NCBI GenBank assembly: GCA_012799075.1
Contig: JAAZLZ010000143.1
Coordinates: forward strand, 1-5,097
Source: Bacillota bacterium
GTDB taxonomy: Bacteria; Bacillota; Limnochordia; JAAZLZ01
Direction: 5' to 3'
DNA: 5,097 nt
In this document: positions 1 to 5,097 of the stretch, one piece after another
Numbering within the stretch: the first letter of the stretch is position 1
Layout of the letters: each line of letters opens with the position of its first letter
The notes under the pieces: model-generated
The model's input: the letters and a program-made list of their open reading frames with translations, nothing else
Database searches by the model: none
Told to the model about the DNA's origin: nothing
Position numbers and translations under genes: made by a program

Positions 1-18
1 AAACTGGAGGTGTAAAGC

Positions 19-1044
19 ATGCGGGCGGCAGTACTGAAAGAAAACTACCGCATAGTGCTGGAAGATGTCAAGGAGCCTTCTCCCCAACCAGGAGAAGTTA
101 AGATCCAGGTCCGGGTGACGGGGATTTGCGGTTCCGAGGTGCATGCTTTCAAGGGCACCCATCCCTACCGCAAGCCGCCTGTCATCTTGGGCCACGAACT
201 GGCCGGCGACATCGTTGAAGTGGGCAGGGACGTTGAGGGCCTAAAGGTAGGCGATCGGGTGATCGTCGAACCCCAGATCGGCTGCGGGCGCTGCTCCCTT
301 TGCCGCCAGGGACTAAACAACCTTTGTAATGACAAGATCGTTTTGGGGACCAAAGAATGGCCCGGGTCCTTTGCCGAGTACATCACCGCTCCCCAGAAAG
401 TAGTCTATCCTCTGCCCGAGGGCTTAAGCTATGAAGAAGGCGCCATGGTTGAACCCCTGGCCGTTGGCGTCCACGCTGTGCGCTGGGCGGAGATGGGCCT
501 GGGGGACAGCGTCCTCGTGTTGGGGGCGGGAACCATCGGCCTGGTCACCATCATGGCGGCCCGGCAGGCGGGCGCCCGGCGGATCTTCGCAACGGACGTT
601 TTAGACTTCAACCTGGCCAAAGCGAAGGAGCTGGGGGCAACCCACACCATCAACGTCCGGAAGGAAGATGCCGCCGCGATTGTCCTGGAAGAGACCAAGG
701 GCAAAGGCGCGGATGTGGCCTTCATCACCGCGGCCGTCAGCCCGGTGGTGGAGCAGGCCCTCCAGGCGGTGAAGAAGAGGGGCAAGGCTTTGCTCATCGG
801 CTTTTTCGAAGGGCCCGCGAACAACTTGGAGATCTTCCCGCTGACCAGCAAGGAGATCGATTTGCGGGGCTGCTTGATGTATACTGCGGAAGGCTTCCAG
901 AATACCCTGGACATGGTGGCCGAGGGCTGCCTGGACGGTCGGCCCCTCATCACCGAGGTGCTGGATATCGCCCAGGCCCAGGAGGGTCTGGAAGTCATGG
1001 ACAAGCGGACCCGTGATGCAGTCAAGATTCTGCTTAAATTCTAG
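19..1044 (+). CDS. Zinc-dependent medium-chain alcohol/polyol dehydrogenase (sorbitol/threonine dehydrogenase-like)
   Basis: Cytoplasmic NAD(P)-dependent oxidoreductase of the zinc MDR superfamily, expected to oxidise a secondary alcohol or reduce the matching ketone; the substrate is not readable from sequence. Seen directly: an N-terminal GroES-like domain with catalytic-zinc residues C37 (GICGSEVH) and H59-E60 (GHE), a structural-zinc set C89, C92, C95 and C103, the VEPLAVGVHA segment (E145) typical of the sorbitol/threonine dehydrogenase branch, and a Rossmann motif GAGTIG at 169-174. An acidic D193 at the end of the second Rossmann strand favours NAD over NADP (family knowledge). At 341 aa it is full length. 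The ATG at 19 follows GGAGGTG with 6-nt spacing. It lies 14 nt before the dehydratase large-subunit gene, so the two are probably cotranscribed and may act in one pathway. The family is certain; the substrate is unknown. Confidence 0.93.
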   Translation: MRAAVLKENYRIVLEDVKEPSPQPGEVKIQVRVTGICGSEVHAFKGTHPYRKPPVILGHELAGDIVEVGRDVEGLKVGDRVIVEPQIGCGRCSLCRQGLNNLCNDKIVLGTKEWPGSFAEYITAPQKVVYPLPEGLSYEEGAMVEPLAVGVHAVRWAEMGLGDSVLVLGAGTIGLVTIMAARQAGARRIFATDVLDFNLAKAKELGATHTINVRKEDAAAIVLEETKGKGADVAFITAAVSPVVEQALQAVKKRGKALLIGFFEGPANNLEIFPLTSKEIDLRGCLMYTAEGFQNTLDMVAEGCLDGRPLITEVLDIAQAQEGLEVMDKRTRDAVKILLKF

Positions 1045-1058
1045 TAGGGGGAGAACGA

Positions 1059-2321
1059 ATGCACGCACTCGAGAAGATCTTGGCCCGGGCCGCGGGGAAG
1101 GCCCAGGTCCGGGCCGGTGAAATGGTCACCGCGGCGGTTGACCTTGCGGAAATCAATGACCTTTATCTCCAGGTAATCCAGTCTTTTCAGGCCATGGGCG
1201 GCAAGTCGGTGTGGGATCCGGACAAAGTGGTCTTCGTCTTCGACCACTACTCGCCGCCGCCAACCCCCAAGGCCGCGGACAATCACCGCATCATGCGGGA
1301 GTTTGCCGCCGCCGGAGGGATTACCCACTTGTTTGACATCAACGCGGGGGTGTGCCATCAGGTGATGCCCGAAGCGGGCCTTGTCCGCCCCGGGATGGTC
1401 CTGGTGGCAACGGACAGCCATACCACAACCCATGGGGCCTTCGGAGCCTTTGCCACCGGGGTGGGCGCGACGGACCTGGCGGTGGCCCTGATCCGGGGCA
1501 CCCTTTGGTTTGTGGTCCCCGAGGTTGTCAAGATCCAGCTTACAGGGAAGCTAGGGCCGGGAACCGCGGCTAAAGATGTGGTCCTTGGGCTCTTGCAGAG
1601 GCTTAGGGCGGATGGTGCGGTCTACAAAGCCATCGAATATGCGGGCCCTGCTCTTGCGGACTTTTCCATCGCCGAGCGGATGGTCATCTGCAACATGGCC
1701 GTTGAAATGGGGGCCAAGACCACCTACATCCAGCCCGATGGGAAAGTCCGGGCCTATCTGGCCGAAAGAGGCATCAAGGACTATCCTGTCTACACTACGG
1801 ACCCGGATTATGAGTATGCCGAGGTTCACGAGTTCGATGTGGGCGAGGTGGAGCCTTTGCTCGCCGCGCCCCATAGCGTCGACAACGTCCATCCCGTGGG
1901 GGACTATGCCGGCAAGGCCGTCAACCAGGCCTTCATCGGCACCTGCACCGGGGGACGCCTTGAGGATCTCGAGATGGCCGCCAAGGTCCTGCGGGGGAGG
2001 AAAATCCCTCCGGGGGTGCGCCTGGTCATCACGCCCGCCTCGAAAGAGGTTTTCCTGAAGGCCATAGAGACTGGCTGCATCCAAGGTTTAGTGGAAGCGG
2101 GTGCGACCGTGACATCCCCCGGCTGTGGACCCTGCCTGGGGATCCATCAGGGCATGCTGGGGCCAGGGGAAGTTTGCATCACCGCGTCCAGCCGGAATTT
2201 CCCCGGCCGGATGGGCAGCCCCCAGGCGGAGATTTATGTGGCATCGCCCCTGACCGTTGCCGCCTCGGCCCTAAGGGGACGGATAACGGATCCCCGGGAA
2301 GTACTGGAGGAGGGATCATGA
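1059..2321 (+). CDS. 3-isopropylmalate dehydratase/homoaconitase-type large subunit (LeuC/HacA/DmdA-like)
   Basis: Catalytic [4Fe-4S] subunit of an aconitase-superfamily hydro-lyase that isomerises or dehydrates a 2- or 3-hydroxy acid together with the small subunit encoded next. Seen directly: the cluster ligands C296 (GTCTGGR) and C356/C359 (SPGCGPC), the substrate-site stretch ATDSHTTTHGAFGAFATGVG at about 117-136, the ERMVICNMAVEMGAK segment at about 206-220, and the SSRNFPGRMGS segment at about 377-387. The 420-aa length is that of the short, two-subunit archaeal/clostridial type, not of the roughly 466-aa enterobacterial LeuC. The ATG at 1059 follows GGGGGAG with a 5-nt spacer. Its TGA overlaps the start of the small-subunit gene (ATGA), as expected for stoichiometric expression. 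LeuC proper, homoaconitase and 2,3-dimethylmalate dehydratase cannot be told apart with certainty, and the neighbouring dehydrogenase and carrier argue against simple leucine synthesis. Confidence 0.92.
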   Translation: MHALEKILARAAGKAQVRAGEMVTAAVDLAEINDLYLQVIQSFQAMGGKSVWDPDKVVFVFDHYSPPPTPKAADNHRIMREFAAAGGITHLFDINAGVCHQVMPEAGLVRPGMVLVATDSHTTTHGAFGAFATGVGATDLAVALIRGTLWFVVPEVVKIQLTGKLGPGTAAKDVVLGLLQRLRADGAVYKAIEYAGPALADFSIAERMVICNMAVEMGAKTTYIQPDGKVRAYLAERGIKDYPVYTTDPDYEYAEVHEFDVGEVEPLLAAPHSVDNVHPVGDYAGKAVNQAFIGTCTGGRLEDLEMAAKVLRGRKIPPGVRLVITPASKEVFLKAIETGCIQGLVEAGATVTSPGCGPCLGIHQGMLGPGEVCITASSRNFPGRMGSPQAEIYVASPLTVAASALRGRITDPREVLEEGS

Positions 2322-2812
2322 TGGGCAAGCTGCAAGGACGGGCCTTCATCTTCAAAGACAACGTGGATACGGATCAGATCTATCCGGGCCGCTACTTGGA
2401 GCTGACCGATCCCAAGGCCATCGGCGCCCATGCCATGGAAGGCGCAGACCCTGCCTTTGCCGCCAAGGTGCGTCCCGGTGACATTATCGTGGCCGGCAGG
2501 AACTTCGGCTGCGGGTCCAGCCGGGAGCATGCGGTGATCACCCTCAAGGAGGCGGGGGTAGGTGCGGTTCTGGCCCTCTCATTTGGCCGGATCTTTTACC
2601 GGAATGCCATCAATTTGGGTCTGCCCGCCATCCGCCTTGTCGATGAGCCCAAACTTGAGGAAGGGGATTTGCTCACCATCGATCTAGAAGGGGGGACCAT
2701 CACCGTCTCCAGCGGGGATGTTCAAAGCTTCGTTCCCTTCCCTCCGGAAATCAGGGAGATCATCCAGGGGGGCGGGATCATCCCCCTGGTCAAATCGGAG
2801 CAGCAAGAATGA
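2318..2812 (+). CDS. 3-isopropylmalate dehydratase/homoaconitase-type small subunit (LeuD/HacB/DmdB-like)
   Basis: Swivelling-domain partner of the preceding large subunit; it completes the active site and sets substrate choice. Seen directly over 164 aa: the DNVDTDQIYPGRYL segment at 14-27, the loop YLEL at 26-29, and the GRNFGCGSSREHA signature at 60-72, whose Ser/Arg residues bind substrate in the family. The length is normal for the short archaeal/clostridial type. The frame is open back to 2174, but those codons lie inside the large-subunit gene. The ATG at 2318 overlaps its TGA and follows GGAGGAGGG (2306-2314); a second in-frame ATG at 2321 is equally usable. The specificity loop is YLRT in methanogen homoaconitase and hydrophobic (YLV-) in isopropylmalate enzymes, as I recall, so the acidic YLEL seen here leaves the substrate open. 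The stop is followed at once by a strong hairpin. Confidence 0.92.
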   Translation: MMGKLQGRAFIFKDNVDTDQIYPGRYLELTDPKAIGAHAMEGADPAFAAKVRPGDIIVAGRNFGCGSSREHAVITLKEAGVGAVLALSFGRIFYRNAINLGLPAIRLVDEPKLEEGDLLTIDLEGGTITVSSGDVQSFVPFPPEIREIIQGGGIIPLVKSEQQE

Positions 2813-2816
2813 CCTT

Positions 2817-2846
2817 TCGGGGGCGGGGCCTCGGTCCCGCCCCCGG
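2817..2846 (+). terminator. Very stable GC hairpin after the small-subunit gene; possible attenuating terminator or mRNA stabiliser
   Basis: GGGGGCGGG (2819-2827) pairs perfectly with CCCGCCCCC (2836-2844). It extends outward by C2818-G2845 and inward by a G-U and a C-G pair to close on a CUCG tetraloop, giving about 12 pairs. The stop codon of the dehydratase small subunit is only 4 nt upstream. The following bases (GTTCGTTAG) are only weakly U-rich, so complete intrinsic termination is doubtful. Partial termination or protection of the upstream mRNA would fit better, lowering carrier expression relative to the enzymes. The hairpin itself is certain; its function is inferred. Confidence 0.45.
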
Positions 2847-2853
2847 TTCGTTA

Positions 2854-2860
2854 GGGGGAG
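2854..2860 (+). promoter_or_regulatory. Ribosome binding site that decides the start of the BASS carrier
   Basis: GGGGGAG is followed by a 5-nt spacer and then TTG at 2866. The heptamer and spacer length are the same as those in front of the dehydratase large subunit (GGGGGAG at 1047-1053, ATG at 1059). This favours TTG 2866 over the ATG at 2809, which would run translation through the hairpin, and over the ATG at 2878, which is 17 nt away. Confidence 0.65.
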
Positions 2861-2865
2861 TCCCT

Positions 2866-3834
2866 TTGGGTGAAGCCATGGGTCGGTGGAATAATTGGCT
2901 CGAGGCTAGGTTCACTCGGCTGATCCTGGCCTTTTTGGCTCTAGGTGTGCTTTGTCCCAGTCTGGCCAAGTTCGTCTTCATTGCTCCCTACTTCATTGCC
3001 GTCATCATGTTCCTCGTCGCCCTTCGCTGTCGACTGGCCGATGTGGCTGGGGCCCTTCGCTCCCCGGGCAAAATCGGCCTGCTGCTTTTTTTGACCTATC
3101 TGCTGATGCCCTTTTTTGCCTGGATCGTCGCCAAGGGATGTTTTGCCCATGAACCTCAGCTGGCCGCGGGCCTCGTCCTGATTAACTCCCTCCCTGTTGC
3201 CGCCACCTGCTCCATGTGGGCGGGGATCGCCGGGGGCGATCTAGCCTTAGGGCTGACCGCCGTCAGCCTGACGACCCTTTGCAGCGGCCTGGCCACCCCG
3301 GGGGTTTTGGCCCTGTTCATCGGAACCATGATCGATTTCGATCCGGGCCCCCTCATGCGGGGGTTGTTTTGGACGGTGATGGTCCCTGTCACCTTGGGCC
3401 TCATCGTCGGTGAACGAAGGCGCGCCTTCGTCGATGGGCACGGTCCACAAGTTGCCCTATTGATCAAGCCCTTTATGCTCAGTATGCTGGCCATCAACGC
3501 GGCCTTGCTCGTGCCTTATGTGGAGGGGATCCCCCCGCTGGAGCTGGCGCGCCTTTACCTGGTAGTCTTCATGCAGATGATGGGGGGGTACCTATTAGGC
3601 TTTGCCATCACCACTCTGCTCGGCCTAGACTATTCCACTTCCATCACCATGACCTACGCGGCGACCATGCGGAACAACGGGGCGGGCATCCTCATCGCGG
3701 TGAGCTACTTCTCACCCCTCATGGCCCTGCCCATTACCCTAAACACCCTGATTCAACAGCCAATCGCCAGCACCATCTACAAGTTCTATCGCCCTTGGCG
3801 GGCCAGGCGGGATGGGCGGGCAAGGGAGTTTTGA
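2866..3834 (+). CDS. BASS-family (bile acid:sodium symporter-like, SBF) membrane carrier
   Basis: Inner-membrane secondary carrier of the bile acid/anion:Na+ symporter family, whose known members carry bile acids, pyruvate, pantothenate/ketopantoate or other organic anions. Starting at TTG 2866 it is 322 aa with about nine to ten hydrophobic helices. Two family signature regions are visible: the crossover segment PVAATCSMWAGIAGGDLALG at about 110-129 and YAATMRNNGAGILIA at about 264-278. Positions that bind sodium in the structurally known bile-acid homologue seem changed here (see findings), so the coupling ion is uncertain. The C-terminus is basic (RPWRARRDGRAR), as expected for a cytoplasmic end. 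It lies 53 nt after the dehydratase genes on the same strand, so an organic-acid substrate for that pathway is a reasonable inference, not shown. The ACR3 arsenite family is a more distant alternative; I see no arsenic-resistance context. Confidence 0.85.
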   Translation: MGEAMGRWNNWLEARFTRLILAFLALGVLCPSLAKFVFIAPYFIAVIMFLVALRCRLADVAGALRSPGKIGLLLFLTYLLMPFFAWIVAKGCFAHEPQLAAGLVLINSLPVAATCSMWAGIAGGDLALGLTAVSLTTLCSGLATPGVLALFIGTMIDFDPGPLMRGLFWTVMVPVTLGLIVGERRRAFVDGHGPQVALLIKPFMLSMLAINAALLVPYVEGIPPLELARLYLVVFMQMMGGYLLGFAITTLLGLDYSTSITMTYAATMRNNGAGILIAVSYFSPLMALPITLNTLIQQPIASTIYKFYRPWRARRDGRAREF

Positions 3835-3889
3835 GACTTTTTTGCGGGAAAATAGAGCAAGAATGGGCGAAGGTCTCCAGGCTCCCTTG
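3821..3889. repeat. Nested inverted repeat spanning the end of the carrier gene and the start of the gap
   Basis: CAAGGGAG (3821-3828) is the exact reverse complement of CTCCCTTG (3882-3889). Nested inside, GAGAC (3833-3837) matches GTCTC (3873-3877), with equal 4-nt internal-loop sides. The inner 35 nt hold T-rich and A-rich runs that can pair weakly. It could form a long mRNA stem at the end of the carrier transcript, but it is not a classic terminator because no U-tract follows the outer arm. It may be chance in GC-rich DNA. Confidence 0.35.
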
Positions 3890-4009
3890 GCGAAAAGTCC
3901 CTTTAGGTGCTACTGCTGACAAAGATCGTAACATGGATTTTCTTGCGGTGAAAAAAAGCTTATTTATCCGGAAGGAATCGGTCGGCTCAAGGGCGAACAG
4001 CCTAGTGAA

Positions 4010-4039
4010 CGTGTTACGAAAGCAAGATTACGTAACACG
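4010..4039. promoter_or_regulatory. Palindromic operator resembling a NikR (nickel regulator) box
   Basis: CGTGTTACG (4010-4018) and CGTAACACG (4031-4039) are perfect 9-bp inverted arms. The core reads GTGTTAC-N14-GTAACAC. It ends 12 bp before the ribosome binding site (GGGAGG, 4052-4057) of the S-component gene, where a repressor could block transcription. From memory, GTGTTAC with a 13-14 nt spacer is a motif assigned by comparative genomics to NikR in some bacteria; the classical E. coli box is GTATGA-N16-TCATAC. I could not identify convincing -35/-10 elements in the 231-bp gap. An RNA hairpin in the leader is an alternative reading, but the 12-nt spacer and the lack of a U-tract argue against a terminator. 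Confidence 0.65.
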
Positions 4040-4065
4040 CAATTAGGCGTTGGGAGGCGTCCGAG

Positions 4066-4602
4066 ATGAATTTGCGCAAGCTGACGATGGGTGCTCTGCT
4101 AGTTGCGGCGGGAATCATGCTGCCGATGATGTTTCATGCTGTGGGCATGGGAAAGGTCTTCCTGCCCATGCATATCCCCGTTCTCTTGGCCGGTTTTATC
4201 GTGGGACCCTTCATGGGTGCACTGGTGGGTTTTATCACTCCATTGCTTAGTGCGGTGCTGACAGGAATGCCGCCCCTCATGCCTCCCATCGCCCAGACCA
4301 TGATGATTGAACTAGCCGTCTATGGTGCGGCCACGGGCCTTTTGTACCGAAATACTAAGCTGAGCCCGGCGCCTTGTTTAGTGTCGGCCATGGCTGCCGG
4401 GAGGATCGTTTACGGACTGATGGGAGCTTTCATCCTGCCTCTGTTTGGCTTTGAGAAGATCTCGGTCATCTATCCCATCACCTACGGCGTTGTGGGAAGC
4501 CTGCCGGGGATCCTCATCCAGTTGGCGGTGATCCCTGCGTTGGTCTATGGCCTTGAGAAAGCTAGGCTGCCGATTTACGTCAGGGAGGAGAGACAAGGTT
4601 GA
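4066..4602 (+). CDS. ECF-type transporter substrate-binding membrane (S) component
   Basis: Small integral membrane protein (178 aa, about six hydrophobic segments) of the energy-coupling-factor S-component type, expected to capture a small cofactor, vitamin or metal ion and to work with ECF ATPase and T subunits encoded elsewhere. Seen directly: an AxxxA in helix 1 (A10-A14), as used for docking to the T subunit; LPMHIPVLLAGFIVGPFMG at about 33-51; TPLLSAVLTGMPPLMPP at about 58-74; and an acidic residue in a helix (E82, IELAVYG). The ATG at 4066 follows GGGAGG with 8-nt spacing. No ATPase or T-component gene lies next to it, which fits group II ECF systems sharing one module. Its TGA overlaps the TTG start of the FmdE-family gene, so the two are translationally coupled. 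The palindrome just upstream suggests repression by a NikR-like regulator. The substrate is not readable; nickel or cobalt is suggested only by the operator and by resemblance of M35-H36-I-P to the MHIP start of CbiM/NikM. Confidence 0.8.
   Translation: MNLRKLTMGALLVAAGIMLPMMFHAVGMGKVFLPMHIPVLLAGFIVGPFMGALVGFITPLLSAVLTGMPPLMPPIAQTMMIELAVYGAATGLLYRNTKLSPAPCLVSAMAAGRIVYGLMGAFILPLFGFEKISVIYPITYGVVGSLPGILIQLAVIPALVYGLEKARLPIYVREERQG
4583..4590 (+). promoter_or_regulatory. Ribosome binding site for the TTG start of the FmdE-family gene
   Basis: GGGAGGAG lies inside the last codons of the S-component gene, 8 nt before TTG at 4599. No in-frame ATG precedes the conserved FHGHLGP motif, so TTG is the best-supported start. 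It makes a TTGA overlap with the upstream stop. Confidence 0.7.
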
Positions 4603-5012
4603 ACGAGACGCTAGCGAAACTTGAAGAATTCCATGGGCACCTGGGTCCATACGTGGTGGTGGGCTATCGGATGGGGGAGCTGGCCTTGCGGCTCCTTGGG
4701 GCCAAGAAATATTTCCAGCTCAAGATCGCATCGAAGGCCGGGACCACCCCGCCGGTCTCCTGCATGAACGATGGACTCCAGCTGGCCACCGGCTGCACCT
4801 ATGGCAAGGGGAACATCAAAGCAGCCGATGAGGGCGCGGCCGAGGCGGTTTTCATCGATGGGGACCGGAGCCTGAAGGTTGCCCTGCTGCCTTCCATGCA
4901 GGCCAAGATGGGGGAATGGCTGCGGCAGGATGGGGAAAGAACCGCCGCGGTTCGGGTGTATGGGCTGAAGGATGATGAACTTTTCCAGTGGGAGTTCATG
5001 GACACTGAATGA
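4599..5012 (+). CDS. FmdE-family protein (formylmethanofuran dehydrogenase subunit E-like), short form
   Basis: Cytoplasmic protein of the FmdE family, named from an operon for molybdenum formylmethanofuran dehydrogenase in methanogens. Members occur widely in anaerobes, bind metal through conserved His/Cys residues, and have no settled biochemical role. Seen directly over 137 aa: FHGHLGPYVVVGYRMG at 11-26 (H12, H14), SCMNDGLQLATGCTYGKGN at 54-72 (C55, D58, C66), and a mixed alpha/beta remainder. The usual motif, as I recall it, is HGHxCPG; here the Cys is Gly (HGHLGPY). There is no C-terminal Cys-rich zinc ribbon like that of longer members. The TTG start is coupled to the upstream S-component stop. 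Its 3' end overlaps the convergent minus-strand gene by 17 bp. The shared operator suggests handling of the imported substrate, perhaps metal binding or delivery; this is inference. Confidence 0.85.
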   Translation: MNETLAKLEEFHGHLGPYVVVGYRMGELALRLLGAKKYFQLKIASKAGTTPPVSCMNDGLQLATGCTYGKGNIKAADEGAAEAVFIDGDRSLKVALLPSMQAKMGEWLRQDGERTAAVRVYGLKDDELFQWEFMDTE

Positions 5013-5097
5013 TTCCCGCAGCCCACAGACAATCGCCGCAGGCCGGGCTGTTGCCCCAGCAGTCCTCCAGATTGGCTTCGACCATGTCGCAGCCGCT
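4996..5097 (-). CDS. C-terminal end of a Cys-rich protein, probably a SPASM-domain radical SAM maturase (partial)
   Basis: Only the last 33 codons and the TGA (4998-4996) are in the window; the gene enters from the right edge and reads leftward. The tail has five cysteines in the pattern C-x9-C-x6-C-x2-C-x8-C and ends CGDCLWAAGIIQCP. Closely spaced cysteines ending in a CxxC-x8-C block are characteristic of SPASM auxiliary iron-sulphur domains at the C-terminus of radical SAM peptide or cofactor maturases. I find it most like the maturases that accompany tungsten aldehyde:ferredoxin oxidoreductases, but from so short a piece this is tentative. It converges on and overlaps the FmdE-family gene by 17 bp, which leaves no room for an ordinary terminator between them. 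Confidence 0.6.
   Translation of the reverse strand, partial: SGCDMVEANLEDCWGNSPACGDCLWAAGIIQCP

Noticed and set aside
429..1068. Long minus-strand open frames opposite the dehydrogenase gene
   Set aside because: They are antisense shadows of a clear zinc dehydrogenase in GC-rich DNA, with low-complexity composition and no family motif.
1551..2084. Minus-strand 177-codon open frame opposite the dehydratase large subunit
   Set aside because: The plus-strand frame carries the iron-sulphur ligands and conserved motifs; the antisense product resembles nothing.
2174..2317. Extended N-terminus for the dehydratase small subunit
   Set aside because: These codons lie inside the large-subunit gene in another frame, and the family N-terminus begins at the MMGKLQGRAFIF segment after a strong ribosome binding site.
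2809..2865. ATG at the ATGA overlap as the start of the carrier
   Set aside because: It would translate the GC hairpin into a Gly/Pro/Arg-rich leader, while a better ribosome binding site precedes TTG 2866. It is not excluded.
3792..3891. Repeated 9-mer cccttggcg near the end of the carrier gene and in the gap
   Set aside because: Two copies about 90 bp apart, one inside coding sequence, with no third copy; likely chance in GC-rich sequence.
3795..4046. Open frame of 83 codons across the end of the carrier gene and the gap
   Set aside because: It starts inside the carrier gene in another frame, has no ribosome binding site, no recognisable motif, and would run through the palindromic operator.
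3835..4065. Riboswitch, tRNA or clear promoter in the gap
   Set aside because: I found no conserved riboswitch core, no tRNA cloverleaf, and no -35/-10 pair with acceptable match and spacing; only the two inverted repeats are supportable.
4066..4602. S component as a genuine CbiM/NikM protein
   Set aside because: In CbiM/NikM the MHIPDG motif is at the very N-terminus and supplies metal ligands there; here MHIP is internal (residues 35-38) and lacks the following DG.

Overview
The window is GC-rich, densely packed bacterial DNA with strong GGAGG/GGGGGAG ribosome binding sites, ATGA/TTGA stop-start overlaps and at least two probable TTG starts. The gene content (aconitase-family [4Fe-4S] dehydratase, FmdE-family protein, ECF-type transport component, and the Cys-rich end of what looks like a radical SAM/SPASM maturase) suggests a strict anaerobe. 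A clostridial or other deep Firmicute of the Moorella/Desulfotomaculum kind is my best guess. This is inference from gene content and style; no marker gene is present.

Left block (19-3834, + strand): a zinc-dependent medium-chain dehydrogenase, the large and small subunits of a 3-isopropylmalate dehydratase/homoaconitase-type enzyme, and a BASS-family (bile acid:sodium symporter-like) carrier. The first three genes are 14 nt apart or overlap. The carrier follows after a 53-nt gap that contains a very stable GC hairpin and a well-placed ribosome binding site before a TTG codon. There is no leuA or leuB here, and the small-subunit specificity loop reads YLEL rather than the loops I know from isopropylmalate or homoaconitate enzymes. 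I read the block as uptake and conversion of an unidentified hydroxy or organic acid rather than as a plain leucine operon.

Gap (3835-4065, 231 bp): no convincing gene. It contains a nested inverted repeat near the end of the carrier gene and, just before the next gene, a clean palindrome GTGTTAC-N14-GTAACAC (9-bp perfect arms including flanks). From memory this matches the binding motif reported for the nickel regulator NikR in some lineages.

Right block (4066-5012, + strand): an ECF-type S component (small polytopic membrane protein with an LPMHIPV motif) coupled by a TTGA overlap to a short FmdE-family protein. With the operator in front, the pair is a candidate metal-responsive (possibly nickel) uptake and handling unit. 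This is the most interesting part of the window.

Right edge (4996-5097, - strand): the last 33 codons of a convergent gene ending in a Cys-rich CxxC-x8-C tail typical of SPASM-type radical SAM proteins. It overlaps the end of the FmdE-family gene by 17 bp.
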